Origin: Azolla caroliniana
Taxonomy: Eukaryota > Polypodiophyta
Reading direction: 5' to 3'
NCBI GenBank assembly: GCA_043228905.1
Contig: JBHGNT010000001.1
Coordinates: 24,366,001 to 24,430,000 of the forward strand
DNA: 64,000 bases
Positions 10,810-20,796 of this stretch are shown in pieces. Each line of letters begins with the position of its first letter. Position 1 is the stretch's first letter. The translations under genes and the position numbers were made by a program. The notes below the pieces were generated by a model that was not told the DNA's origin, did not search any database, and saw only the letters and a list, made by a program, of their open reading frames with translations.

Positions 10810-11093
10810 GGATGGGGAGCACATTGTAGTTGTTGTTGATTTTTTTTTGGATTAAGAATTAATCAATACAAAAATTATTCGTGGGATTCACGATTTATAC
10901 ATCTACTTCTCTCTTAACACCCTAAGTACCAATTAATATAGTATACTCGTGTGATTCACGAGTTTCTTATCTTTCTCTTTGCTATTTACTCATAATTAAT
11001 CTCTATCTCACGAACTCCTTTCTCCTAGTCCAAGACCTCTGTGGTTCCCACCCGACTCACGCAACGATCCGGAGCCGAAAGGCACGACACAGT

Positions 11094-11111
11094 TGGTGAA
11101 CCCGACGTGAA
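11094..11111 (+). other. Primer binding site, tRNA-Trp (gypsy C)
   Basis: TGGTGAACCCGACGTGAA begins four bases after the LTR. It is the exact complement of the last 18 nt of plant tRNA-Trp(CCA), including the added CCA, as I recall that tRNA. Elements A, H and M use the same primer. Confidence 0.85.
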
Positions 11112-11127
11112 GACGGGTGGCAAGGAG

Positions 11128-12018
11128 ATGGAGGCTCAACAAGCTAACAATATGATGGCGATGTTCGAACGGATGCTTCAAGAACAACGCACGATGTCGG
11201 AGATTTCGGCATCAGTAGAGCGGCTCGTGCAACGCAACGGGCAATTTAATGGTAAGGATGTGTCGCGATATTTGCAGGACTACAAGGCGGTGATGCTCCG
11301 GTGCCGGGCTTCGGAAGGACTGCAAGTGACATCCTTTAACCGGGTGGCGACCGACGGGCTTCAAGGGAGTATCCACGGGTTGCAACAACAAAATCCGACG
11401 TGGGAAGCATTCGAAGAGGCGTTAAAGACCACGTTTGCCATCGAGGACTCCTCCAAGGCAACGCGGAGGGGATTCGAGGATTGGGTGGAAACGTCAGGTA
11501 AGGGGCTGAAGGTCCTCGAAGTGTTTTCGACATTCGAAAGTCGGTTCGGGAGGTTGTCCACGAGAGATCAAACTATTCTTGCACCGGACAAAGTCATCAT
11601 GTTTTTGCGAGCTGTGGACGTCCGGGACCGGAAAGATCTCGGAGTGCTTCTTGAGGACACGACCACTGAAAGCGGCCTCACCGAAACATGGGAAAGCGTG
11701 CGGGATATCGTCGCGCGGTACACGAAGAGGGGGCAATGGCTTGCCAACGAAGAAAAGAGGGTTTCGGAACCGATTCCGAAACCGAGAACGGGACTGGAAG
11801 ACCATCAACCGAGGGCTCGGGAGATTACGGCCGAGAAGGGAGTCGACGCGTCTACGGTGGAGCAGCTGCTGAAGGAGATGGAGAATCTAAAGATCGCGAT
11901 GGTGAAGAAGTCGGATGACCGCCCCACAAGCTCCAAATATACGGATCGACGGTGCATATGGTGCGATAGCGCCGAACACGATCGGAGGGATTGCGACGAC
12001 CATAAGGAGGCGCTATGA
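11128..12018 (+). CDS. gag: Gag polyprotein of gypsy C
   Basis: I chose ATG 11128 (MEAQQANNMMAMFERMLQEQ) because it is the first ATG after the primer site and matches the start region of Gag in element M. It gives 296 residues. The capsid region spans roughly residues 45-200 with the signature NGQFNGKDVSRYLQDYKAV, also seen in A, H and M. A perfect CCHC zinc knuckle, CIWCDSAEHDRRDC, lies near the C-terminus and binds RNA during packaging. The frame ends at TGA 12016, followed by CGG, and stays open beyond it into the protease ORF without another stop, so a Gag-protease fusion by readthrough is possible. Confidence 0.9.
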   Translation: MEAQQANNMMAMFERMLQEQRTMSEISASVERLVQRNGQFNGKDVSRYLQDYKAVMLRCRASEGLQVTSFNRVATDGLQGSIHGLQQQNPTWEAFEEALKTTFAIEDSSKATRRGFEDWVETSGKGLKVLEVFSTFESRFGRLSTRDQTILAPDKVIMFLRAVDVRDRKDLGVLLEDTTTESGLTETWESVRDIVARYTKRGQWLANEEKRVSEPIPKPRTGLEDHQPRAREITAEKGVDASTVEQLLKEMENLKIAMVKKSDDRPTSSKYTDRRCIWCDSAEHDRRDCDDHKEAL

Positions 12019-12021
12019 CGG
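12016..12021 (+). other. Possible UGA-CGG readthrough context between gag and protease
   Basis: The gag stop is TGA directly followed by CGG, in frame with the next 382 codons. UGA-CGG is a known leaky context in some plant RNA viruses. The alternative is a simple CGA-to-TGA mutation of an Arg codon. Confidence 0.35.
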
Positions 12022-12057
12022 GATCTCATCTACTACGAGGGAAACCGGATTCATTCG

Positions 12058-13167
12058 ATGGACTCTCGGAAGCCACTCCGACCGAACTTCCGGAAAGGCG
12101 GCATGAAGAAGGTGCTCGAGGAGGAGTTAGCGGCAAGAAGCAACTATGCGACAACCGCGGGAATATGTGTCGGGGAGTCAACGGGAGCGAAGGCGTCTTT
12201 CTGGCCGGAGGTACTAGGAAACACCGAGAAAACCGACTCCAACGATATCCGAAACACCGCGGAAGGCATCCGGGAAGCTACGGGATGGGAGTGCCCTGTC
12301 GACAAGAATAGCATATACGCCCTGTGTCAATTACATGAGGTGTATGTGGACGAGAAACGACGGCGCACGGAGGATGCGGCCGGACCATCGAAGATACCGG
12401 AAAGCTGGAACTCCGGAGGTAAGGGAAAAGAAAAGGCGACTCCGGCATTCAAGCTCGCCTCGGACATAGAACAACAAACCGACTTGAAAAGAGTGTTCGA
12501 GGAAAGAATCTTGGATAGTCGGGTCGATTTTTCGCTGCGGGAACTACTCGGAATAGCGAAGAAGGAGTTTCACGATCTTCTCGTGGATCTTGTGAAAAGG
12601 AAGAGACAAAGTACGGAGGAAAATGCTCCAAGGGTGAATGCAAATACCGTTTCAATGAACGACACCGAAGTGGAAGGCGAAATTCCGAACTCCCACTATA
12701 CAAGGCCACACTGGGCACGTGCGACTACGGAGACTCCGGTCCGAATCGGCAACATCAAAGAACCCGTGCTAGCATTGATTGATCACGGATCGGAGATCAA
12801 CTTGATGTCCAAGGAGTTCTACCGAAAGGGGAAGTGGCCTATAAACACCAACCATGGATGGAAGATTCGGGCAGCCACGAAAACGACAGAAGACCTATTT
12901 GCGGCTTGTCCGGATGTGACGGTAAAGATCGGGGATGTCGAAATTGACCAAAATTTCTTTGTGCAGGATGAGGTTTCACATTCTGTCATCCTCGGCCAAC
13001 CCTTTATCACGGCTTCACGGATGGAGACGAAGGTGCTCGATAGTGGTGCGGCTTTTGCGCGAATTCGGAGCCAAAACGGAGGGAAATCCGTCCAATTCCT
13101 AACGGTGCCGGCAAATCACGAAAGGAACAAGAGGGAACTCTTGTCCCAAGTGAGAATGGATTTTTAA
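12058..13167 (+). CDS. Protease-containing ORF of gypsy C
   Basis: 369 codons from ATG 12058, but the frame is open from 12019 and identical to that of gag. The N-terminal half is basic. A retropepsin domain follows: active site ALIDHGSEINLMS (Asp-His-Gly-Ser rather than Asp-Ser/Thr-Gly) at about 12770-12810, and the second hallmark VILGQPFITASRMETKVLD near 12990-13040. It matures the polyprotein. The frame ends at TAA 13165 after a run of five T; the -1 frame is open across this point and leads into pol, so the protease is probably made as part of a larger polyprotein. Confidence 0.88.
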   Translation: MDSRKPLRPNFRKGGMKKVLEEELAARSNYATTAGICVGESTGAKASFWPEVLGNTEKTDSNDIRNTAEGIREATGWECPVDKNSIYALCQLHEVYVDEKRRRTEDAAGPSKIPESWNSGGKGKEKATPAFKLASDIEQQTDLKRVFEERILDSRVDFSLRELLGIAKKEFHDLLVDLVKRKRQSTEENAPRVNANTVSMNDTEVEGEIPNSHYTRPHWARATTETPVRIGNIKEPVLALIDHGSEINLMSKEFYRKGKWPINTNHGWKIRAATKTTEDLFAACPDVTVKIGDVEIDQNFFVQDEVSHSVILGQPFITASRMETKVLDSGAAFARIRSQNGGKSVQFLTVPANHERNKRELLSQVRMDF

Positions 13168-13301
13168 AGCGGACTGTTGCGGAGTGGGGAAGTGATAGTC
13201 CGAGAAGCCCTGATACCCCACACAGGAAGAAAACTCTCGGAGCAAAACAAGTACGAATCGGCCCGGATGGGGCATCTACGTACACGGCCGTAACCGGAGG
13301 A

Positions 13302-16300
13302 ATGAAGAAACAATACCGACAAGTGGAGGATAAGTTACGGTCGGCATCAATAATAAAAGAAGACGAAGAAATCGTGGGAGTGATCGAGGAAGTGTTCTAT
13401 GGGAATACACTACAACGGCTTGAAGAGCTTGCGGAAGATAAAAGCCAAGGGAACCGGGTAGTCCCGGTGGAATCGGTCGAGATGTACGAGATCATTGCGA
13501 AAATGGGGCCGGATGCGCTCCGCAAAGAAGAAGCAATGGTAAGTACGAAATACAAGACCGTGGAGAAGAAGGTGAAACCGGCCGCGGGACCACTACCCGC
13601 CGATAGCGAACAAAAGAAGAAAGAAGTCTCGGGAGATCCGACACTTCGGAAGTCCGTGGATATCGGACATGCCTTCACAGATGAGACCCGGAAGAAACTT
13701 CGGATCGGTGGAGGTGGGTTCCTCTTACAAGAAGAAGAAAAACGGTTTCGAGAGATGTTGGAGCAACATGGCAAAGCATTCGCGTTCACATCGAGGGAGA
13801 TCGGATGCATTGATCCAAAGATAGTGGAGCCGATGGTGATTTTCACGATTGATCATGTACCGTGGAACCTGAAGCCGATTCCGGTGCCACGGGCGCATAT
13901 TCCGAAAGTCATCGACTTGCTCAAGGAGAAGGTGGCGATGGGGATTCTAGAGCCATCAAGTGCTCCGTACTCAAATCGATGGTTTACGGTTCCGAAGAAG
14001 AATGGGTCACTCCGATTCATCCAAGACTTACAACCGGTGAACAAGGTCACGATCCGGAACTCGGGAGTCGGTCCGATAGTGGACGAATTTGCGGAAGCTT
14101 TTGCCGGACGTGCGATATACTCCATCGGGGACCTATACTCGGGGTATGACCAATTCCAACTAGCCGTGGAGAGCCGAGACATCACTACCATGCGGACACC
14201 GATAGGACTAGTTCGAATGTGCACACTACCACAAGGAGCGACAAACTCGGTTGCACATATGATGAACGCGATGAACAAGGTGCTTCGAGATTGCATCCCG
14301 GAGATAACGATGCCGTTTCTAGATGACATTCCGATGAAAGGATGCGCGGTGGAAGAAAAAGATGAGACTATGGATGATCGGGGATGCCGAAAGTTCGTGG
14401 TCGACCATATTCATGATTGCGAGAAAGTGTTGCGAAAGCTAGAAGATGTGCACCTAACACTTTCCGGGGAGAAATCGGCATTCGGGCAAGAAGAAATATT
14501 GGTGGTCGGACATCTATGTGGACCCTACGGCCGAAGACCGTCACCAACAAAGATCGATGCGATTCAAGCTATGAAGGAAGTATGTGAGTCAACATCGGAA
14601 GTCCGAAGGTTTCTGGGTGCGTGTGCATTCTATCACATATGGATTCCGCACTATGCACATATAGCGGACCCGCTCTATCACTTGTTGCGGAAAGGTAAGA
14701 AATTCGAGTGGAAACCGGAACACACTAAAGCCATGAGGAAGCTCAAGAAGACACTATGGAGGGCGGAATCACTTAAGAAGCCAAGCTACGAGCGGCCAAT
14801 CATAGTAACGGTTGATACAAGTCCAACCGGTATCGGGTGGGTCATCAATCAAGCCGACTCGGATGGTTCGCGGTATCCGATCCGATTTGGAGCAAAGGTC
14901 CTCAACGAAAGGCAACGCGGATATGCACAAGTCAAAAGAGAATTGTGGGGAGTCGTGTCGGCGATAAAATCGGATCGGGATTATTTGATCGGAGCTGAAG
15001 TGGTGATCGAGACGGATTGTCTTCCGATACTCGGGATGATGCGGTGTTGTACGATACCGGATGTGGCTATGCTAAGGTGGATTGCATATGTCAAGTCACT
15101 TAATCCGGAGGTTCGACACATCTCGGGGAAGGACAACGCGGTAGCGGACATGTTATCGAGGGCGCGGTTTGAAGACGACATAACCGAATCAGATAATGAA
15201 GAAGTTTCCGAAGACTACTTCACGTCAGAACACATATGCCGAGTGAACGTGATCCGAGAATTCCGGGAAGAAGAATACGAGGGGGAAACCTTGATGATCG
15301 GGAAGATGCTACAAGAGGTCGAGGATTCAACCAATGATAAAGAAAGGAGAGCCGAGATCCGAAGGAAGAAGAGGCAAGTCCAAAAGTTCTTCTTGGAAAA
15401 CGGTTTAATATGGAGGACGCCGAAAAGACCGGATGGGATACCACTTCGAGTAGTCGGGACGAAAGAGCAACGAAACCGGATAATATCCGAGTTCCACGAA
15501 TCCGATTGGGCTGGACATCGAGGAACATGGGCAACTTTTGTGAAAATCAAGCAAAGATATTGGTGGAAGAACATGTATAAAGATGTCGCGGAGTTCACAG
15601 AAAGCTGCGAGAAATGTCAAGTCTACTCCGGGGTCCGACACCGAGATGAGCTGCATCCGACATTCTCACCGACAATCAACTTCAAGTGGATGGTCGACAT
15701 TGTAGCTATGCCGACCGGGATTGGACAAAAGAAATACTTGGTGTTAGCTCGAGAAGATCTCACAAACCAAGTTGAAGGTCGAGCGCTTCGGAGGAAAACG
15801 TGTGCCGCGGTGTGCCAATTTCTTTTGGAAGAAGTGTTTTGTAGGTACGGCTGCGTAGGACAAGTGATTGCGGACCGGGGAGAACTCGACTCGGACAAAG
15901 CTAGGGGATTCTTCGCCAAACATGGAGTTCGGTTAACGTTGACAACGGCCTACAATCCGGAGGCCAACGGGAAGATCGAACGAGGACATAGTCCGATCGT
16001 GAAAGCACTTGCGAAGGCATGCGACGGAAGGGTGAAGGATTGGCCACAAATGCTTCCGTATGCACTATGGGCGGATCGGACGACGCATAGCTCCGTGACC
16101 GGTTACATGCCGGCAGAACTCATGACCGGACAAGCACCGGTAATGCCAACGGAAACCGCAATCGCGACATGGACAATACTACCGTGGAAGGAAGAGATGA
16201 GCCAGGAAGAACTACTAGCGGTCCGGATACGACAACTGGAGGGAAGACCGAAAGATGTAGCGGAAGCGTCACGCCGACAACAAGAAGCACGGTTCCGGAA

Positions 16301-16769
16301 CAAAAGCCGGTTCGACACAAAGCACCGACTACGACCGAGGAGGATTGAAGAAGGAGATTGGGTGATCGTCTATGATAGTAGCTTGGACCATCAACATACA
16401 ACGATGCGGAAATTCGCGAAAAGGTGGTTCGGGCCGTACGAGGTTCGGAAGGTCTTCGACAACGGGACGTACCGACTGTCCGAGTTGGATGGAACAATAC
16501 TACGAGTGCCTATAGCCGGGAAGCGGGTGAAGATTTTCAAGAAGAGGACCGACGACAAACCTTATGTGATCCAAGTCGAGGCCGACAACGAGGAGCAATC
16601 GGACGAAGACCACAATGATGCGGGAAGCGAAGAAAGTGGATTACAACTCATAGTCGACATAAGGGGAGAATCGGAGGAAGCTTCGGATGAAGACGGATAC
16701 GAAGAATCAAGAACTTCGGCACATACCGGAGGATGTGCGGGTTTGGAGGGGGCGAGTGTCGTAGTGTAG
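13302..16769 (+). CDS. pol: Pol (RT-RNase H-integrase) of gypsy C, intact
   Basis: 1155 codons from ATG 13302; the same frame is open from 13161, so translation may enter by a -1 shift instead. Reverse transcriptase: FLDD active site at about residues 339-342. RNase H: VTVDTS near 502 and ETDCLP near 570. Integrase: HHCC zinc finger (His 732 and 739, Cys 769 and 772) and catalytic triad Asp 799 (WMVDIV), Asp 858 (IADRG), Glu 893 (GKIERGH). A GPY/F-type motif WFGPYEV lies near 1042. No chromodomain is seen after it; the tail is acidic. The last codons lie inside the 3' LTR (stop at 16767). All catalytic residues are present. Confidence 0.95.
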   Translation: MKKQYRQVEDKLRSASIIKEDEEIVGVIEEVFYGNTLQRLEELAEDKSQGNRVVPVESVEMYEIIAKMGPDALRKEEAMVSTKYKTVEKKVKPAAGPLPADSEQKKKEVSGDPTLRKSVDIGHAFTDETRKKLRIGGGGFLLQEEEKRFREMLEQHGKAFAFTSREIGCIDPKIVEPMVIFTIDHVPWNLKPIPVPRAHIPKVIDLLKEKVAMGILEPSSAPYSNRWFTVPKKNGSLRFIQDLQPVNKVTIRNSGVGPIVDEFAEAFAGRAIYSIGDLYSGYDQFQLAVESRDITTMRTPIGLVRMCTLPQGATNSVAHMMNAMNKVLRDCIPEITMPFLDDIPMKGCAVEEKDETMDDRGCRKFVVDHIHDCEKVLRKLEDVHLTLSGEKSAFGQEEILVVGHLCGPYGRRPSPTKIDAIQAMKEVCESTSEVRRFLGACAFYHIWIPHYAHIADPLYHLLRKGKKFEWKPEHTKAMRKLKKTLWRAESLKKPSYERPIIVTVDTSPTGIGWVINQADSDGSRYPIRFGAKVLNERQRGYAQVKRELWGVVSAIKSDRDYLIGAEVVIETDCLPILGMMRCCTIPDVAMLRWIAYVKSLNPEVRHISGKDNAVADMLSRARFEDDITESDNEEVSEDYFTSEHICRVNVIREFREEEYEGETLMIGKMLQEVEDSTNDKERRAEIRRKKRQVQKFFLENGLIWRTPKRPDGIPLRVVGTKEQRNRIISEFHESDWAGHRGTWATFVKIKQRYWWKNMYKDVAEFTESCEKCQVYSGVRHRDELHPTFSPTINFKWMVDIVAMPTGIGQKKYLVLAREDLTNQVEGRALRRKTCAAVCQFLLEEVFCRYGCVGQVIADRGELDSDKARGFFAKHGVRLTLTTAYNPEANGKIERGHSPIVKALAKACDGRVKDWPQMLPYALWADRTTHSSVTGYMPAELMTGQAPVMPTETAIATWTILPWKEEMSQEELLAVRIRQLEGRPKDVAEASRRQQEARFRNKSRFDTKHRLRPRRIEEGDWVIVYDSSLDHQHTTMRKFAKRWFGPYEVRKVFDNGTYRLSELDGTILRVPIAGKRVKIFKKRTDDKPYVIQVEADNEEQSDEDHNDAGSEESGLQLIVDIRGESEEASDEDGYEESRTSAHTGGCAGLEGASVVV
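16742..16756 (+). other. Polypurine tract of gypsy C
   Basis: TTTGGAGGGGGCGAG immediately precedes the 3' LTR and would prime plus-strand DNA synthesis. It overlaps the end of the pol ORF. Confidence 0.88.
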
Positions 16770-17585
16770 GTTGCACACTATGTGGAAATTATATTTTTGT
16801 CCCTCCGGATAGAGAATGGAGTGCTCGGTGAGAACCGGCAAGGAGGAAAACGGCAAGGAAGAAAACGGCATACCGGCAAGGAGGAAAACGGCATACCGGC
16901 AAGGAAGAAAACGGCATACCGGCAAGGAGGAAAACGGATAAAGAGACATAAATGTAAAGAGAAAGGAAATACTCACTACTGCGCAGGGCGTGATTCGAAC
17001 TCTGCACCTCCACGTTGACAAACCCCAACCTTACCATTACATTAACTTATCTTAAGTGTTTTAAATATAGATTTAATACGTATAAGACCTTTATTTATGC
17101 ATACCTTTATTAAAAGGTAAATCGTGTATTTTTTTAATATATGAAAAAGAAAAAACACGAGACACTAAAAATAACTCATGCACATCTAGCGTGCATGAGC
17201 CCTATACTTAGGAAATAAAAAAGCATCACATGCACATTTAGTGGACATGAACACTTTTTGTAAAAAAGCATGTAGCTATGCTTAGTCTCTCCCATCACTA
17301 TATAAGGATGGGGAGCACATTGTAGTTGTTGTTGATTTTTTTTTGGATTAAGAATTAATCAATACAAAAATTATTCGTGGGATTCACGATTTATACATCT
17401 ACTTCTCTCTTAACACCCTAAGTACCAATTAATATAGTATACTCGTGTGATTCACGAGTTTCTTATCTTTCTCTTTGCTATTTACTCATAATTAATCTCT
17501 ATCTCACGAACTCCTTTCTCCTAGTCCAAGACCTCTGTGGTTCCCACCCGACTCACGCAACGATCCGGAGCCGAAAGGCACGACA
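16757..17585 (+). repeat. 3' LTR of gypsy C
   Basis: 829 bp, nearly identical to 10261-11089. It supplies the pol stop codon at 16767. Copia E gag resumes at 17586. Confidence 0.97.
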
Positions 17586-18038
17586 ACGTTTCTGAGCAAC
17601 AATAGTGCTAATACCTCGTTGACAAGAGGTACTTCTACAGAGCTAGTTTAATTCATTAGTCCTTCGAAGGCATTAATATGTTCCGCCATGTTGGAGTTGT
17701 GTTGATACTAGAGTCTCACGAATTTCCTAAAATACTGAGACTCTATTCACGACGTTCTCGTTTTCAAACATCACGCCAATCTTCTTCTAGAGGACGTCAG
17801 CACTCTTCTCTTCATCAAAGTTGTTGTATAGAATCATGTCTATAAAACACCTTAGATATGCTACCGCCTTCAGATGCATGACTTCTCAAGTCGATGCATC
17901 TATCTTGTCTCACCTTTTATCTCCGAATTGCACCAACAGCTAGAGGTCTTTGCACACGAGCATGTCCCCCATCTTCAAATTCCACACCAAATAGTTGGAG
18001 CGGGTAAGGTTGAACATGTCGCCAAATGAGTCTTCTAT
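17586..18038 (-). pseudogene. copia E Gag, N-terminal part
   Basis: Reverse-strand translation gives EDSFGDMFNLTRSNYLVW and, further on, EVMHLKAVAYLRCFIDMILYNNF, matching the Gag of E2 (26567-26999). The start codon is ATA instead of ATG and several stops are present. It ends at 17586 where gypsy C was inserted. Confidence 0.85.
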
Positions 18039-18039
18039 A

Positions 18040-18051
18040 GCTCTGATACTG
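18040..18051 (-). other. Primer binding site, tRNA-iMet, slightly degenerate (copia E)
   Basis: The reverse strand reads CAGTATCAGAGC against the canonical TGGTATCAGAGC, three bases after the LTR end and directly before gag. Confidence 0.75.
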
Positions 18052-18054
18052 GTT

Positions 18055-18799
18055 TGTGAGGATCCTGACCGGCCACAACTAGTTTCTTGTTCTTATATTC
18101 GATTGTAGAAAACGAAAAAGGAACAGTGCATAGACAACAAGAAAACGAAATGCAGAGACACAATATTTTTACGTGGAAAACCCGAACTAGGAAAAACCAC
18201 GTGGAGTCCACAAACTCCAAAATGGATCACTATGATGAGAGGTAGTACAATATGACACTCTGAGGCAACGACCTCGAGATCCTCTTCATCTAACAAACTG
18301 ACGGTTATAGAGTTACACAGACTAACTCTCACTCTTTCCTCCTCTCACACAATTATAGAGGCATCAACCTTCTCTAACTACGTAACAACTAATAATGATA
18401 CTCACTCCTTCCACAAAGTTTGCTCTAGTTGTATTTATACATATACAACTTTCTGGTTATTTACATACATAACCCACAAGGGGCACATTTAGACTATTTA
18501 CATATATGGTCTCCTAATTTCGATTTCGAGTATCACACTTTGATACAATGCTCTACCTTTGATCATATTCGACCATGCTTTCCAAATCTCTTTGACCGAG
18601 CCCAATCCTTGCATGAATTCCTCTCACATCCACAATGTGCACTCTCGATTGCAACATTCATTGGTAAAGTTCTTGACCATTGAGAGTCACTACTCACTTT
18701 CACACGTATAATGTGAAATGTAATATTTTTGGTCTCATAGGTCATATTTGACCTCCGAAGACGATAATATAATCTATCTATCTATCTATCTCACGCTCA
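18055..18799 (-). repeat. 5' LTR of copia E
   Basis: About 745 bp in minus orientation. It ends CCTCACA next to the primer site and shares the block TTTTCCACGTAAAAATATTG with the LTR of E2 and a related block with solo LTR L (61595-62322). A TCTA microsatellite lies at 18775-18791. The outer end at about 18799 is inferred from the junction with copia F4 gag. Confidence 0.75.
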
Positions 18800-18800
18800 A

Positions 18801-19022
18801 CCCCCTTGGGAGAATGGCTCCAACCCCCCCCCATAAACAACATCCGAGCACGTATTGGGGCATCTTGTATGCCCAAGATGCATGATTTCTTTTCTTAAGA
18901 TTTTCTGTTGGAAGCGAGTTGCCCATACCTCTGTCCATATTCCTAACTTTTCTTGTCTAGAGATCCAAGGCGTGTCTATGTGTTGAAGCGCTTGTTGGCT
19001 GCAAAGCATGTTCAACGCTCAC
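18801..19022 (-). pseudogene. copia F4 Gag start
   Basis: On the reverse strand, ENLKKRNHASWAYKMPQYV aligns with the Gag start of copia B (EKLNRRKFASWEYKMHQYL). Frames are disrupted. It is cut at 18800 by copia E. Confidence 0.7.
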
Positions 19023-19445
19023 GTTCTAATACCATGTAAAAGAATAGTGTGTGGGTGCTAGTACACAAGACACAGTCAGCTCAACCAGACACAGTTAGGT
19101 AAACAGAGAATTTAGGGAGAGAGAGAGAGAGAGAGAGTTTAGCAGACAACAAACTTAATTCAAAATACTAGTGCTCTGTACCAAAAGATGTGCACATTGT
19201 GCACCTTTTATACAAGTCCTCCAAAGGACTGACTGAAGTAGTAACAAGTACTTCAATGCTCACACATGAGCTCTAACACTAAATGTCAATAGTATTCCTA
19301 TTTACTAAAATAGGAATGTAGGCTTCTAACAGCTTGTCGGCTCCTAGCCGATCTGGTTGTTGGCTTCTTTAGTTGATCTGGTATTTGGCTTCTTTAGCCA
19401 ATCCGGCCTACCATCCTTTAGCCGACCCAGCTCATGTTAAGATTG
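19023..19445 (-). repeat. 5' LTR and primer site of copia F4
   Basis: The reverse strand has the primer site TGGTATTAGAAC (19023-19034, tRNA-iMet type, two changes) directly after an LTR ending TTCTTTTACA (19035). The LTR has a GA microsatellite at about 19110-19137 and the segment TGTATAAAAGGTGCACA that recurs in F1, F3 and F5. Its outer end is lost at about 19445 against chromovirus I. Confidence 0.75.
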
Positions 19446-20785
19446 TCTCGCAATAGAGCATTGTCATGATGCCCCTATAGTTGGACATTTTGGTATTGCC
19501 AAGACCATGGAGGTGGTGAAGCGCTGGTTTTAGGGTTTACCTTACGGCTTTGCAAGGAGTGGTGGCCTCACTTGCAAAACTTTGTCGAAGATTACATTTG
19601 CACATGTGACACATGTTGTCAAGCCAACATACCCAAACATCATCCTTATGGCTTGCTACAATGATTACCACTTCCAAGCACGCCATGGCAATCTATTTCT
19701 ATGGATTTCATTACAGGTCAGCCACCTTCAAAAGGATTTGATACTATTTTAACAGTAGTTGATCGATTTACCAAGATGGATCAAATTTTTCCATGTGTAA
19801 TGAGCATCAATCGTCAAGAAACCGCAAATATAATTATGTGTGAAGTGCTTGGAGATCATGGTCTTCCAGGTGATATAATTAGTGATCATGATCCTCAATT
19901 GATCTCTCACTTTTGGAAGCACTTATGGGCATGCCTCAAAATCTCTTGCAAACTCTCTTTAGCTTATCATCCACAAACTGATAGACAAATAGAGTGCACA
20001 AATCAAACGCTCACGCAATATCCTTGATGCTTCATCAGTTATCAACAAGATGATTGGAGTAATATTTTACATCTTGCTGAGTTTGCATACAATAACATGG
20101 TACACTCTTCTACCAAGGTTACACCTCTATTTTCCTACACTGGTAGCCATCGTTGATGGTGTATTCGAGATCTTCCCAACGTCTCACGAAACCCTAGTGA
20201 GGAGCATCACCTCCACCTATGACAACAAATCTAGTTAGAGTTATCTTCCATCTTCAGAAAGCTGACACACAACATAAGACCAATGCAGATCAGCATCATC
20301 TTAAGTCTCCTTTTAAGATTGGTGACTGAGTATGGTTCCTTCATCGTCACATCAAGACTACCCGATAGTGTGCTAAGATTGATTATATATGATGAGATCC
20401 TTTTTTCATCACAACGTCGATTAATGATGCAACATTTCGTCTTCATCTTCTTATACACCTCGGGCTTCACCCAATCTTTCATAGCTCTCATTTGGAACCT
20501 TGCCGCACCTCTTCAATTCCTAATCGTGTTGTGCCACCTCCTCCTTCTCTCCATCTTGCTAACAGCTTTGAATGTGAGGTAGTTGTTATTCTCAAATCTA
20601 AGATTGTGCGCAATAGGGTCTATTATCTAGTTGATTGGTTAGTAAGCTATCCTCCGAGTGATCGCACTTGGGAATCTGTCGATAATGTTTGCAATGGTCA
20701 AGCTCATGTCAATGACTTCCATCACCGATACGCAATCAAACCCAGCCCTACATTGTTAACACCGACTTCCACTCATCCTTCTTGA
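19446..20785 (+). pseudogene. Chromovirus I: integrase and chromodomain fragment
   Basis: 5'-truncated gypsy Pol. It starts in the integrase zinc finger (CHDAPIVGHFGIAKTMEVVKRW) and continues with the core: MDFITGQPPSKGFDTI (first Asp), ISDHDPQLIS (second Asp), HPQTDRQIECTNQTL (Glu). All three catalytic residues are present, but several stops and frame changes follow 20027. A chromodomain is encoded at about 20567-20730, with YYLVDWL and TWESVDNV; chromodomains target integration to chromatin. The first cage aromatic appears replaced by Cys. A purine tract (GAAGGAGGGATAG) and the LTR follow. Confidence 0.88.
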
Positions 20786-20796
20786 AGGAGGGATAG

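Larger units (their letters stand above)
10261..11089 (+). repeat. 5' LTR of gypsy C
   Basis: 829 bp, TGTCGTAGTG...GGCACGACA. It contains a minisatellite (10341-10441), AT-rich upstream DNA, a TATA box at 10803 and a terminal pyrimidine-rich segment. Differences from the 3' LTR that I can see are A/G near 10462 and A/G near 10501. Confidence 0.97.
10261..17585 (+). mobile_element. Young Ty3/gypsy element C, nearly intact
   Basis: Two 829-bp LTRs (10261-11089, 16757-17585) differ at only about two positions by eye. A perfect 18-nt tRNA-Trp primer site, gag, protease, RT-RNase H-integrase and a polypurine tract are all in place. It sits inside the gag of copia E. The flanks are GCGT (10257-10260) and ACGT (17586-17589), an imperfect 4-bp target duplication. 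The only lesions in coding are an in-frame TGA at 12016 and a -1 frame change at about 13161. It is the most recent full insertion in the window. Confidence 0.95.
1..18799 (-). mobile_element. Ty1/copia element E, split by nested gypsy elements A and C
   Basis: Minus-strand copia whose pieces are 18055-18799 (5' LTR), 18040-18051 (primer site), 17586-18038 (gag start), 10041-10260 (gag middle) and 1-478 (integrase C-terminal region, running off the window). The pieces are collinear with the plus-strand relative E2 at 25890-35412, so they belong to one element cut by C (10261-17585) and A (480-10040). About 900 bp of zinc knuckle, protease and integrase N-terminus expected between gag and 478 is missing. 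A's 5' LTR is also truncated at 480, so one deletion probably removed both. Coding is broken and the element is dead. Confidence 0.85.

Noticed and set aside
20283-20582. Hydrophobic 99-codon frame resembling a membrane protein
   Set aside because: Out of frame with the chromovirus integrase tail that covers the same DNA; the composition effect is of reading T-rich DNA.
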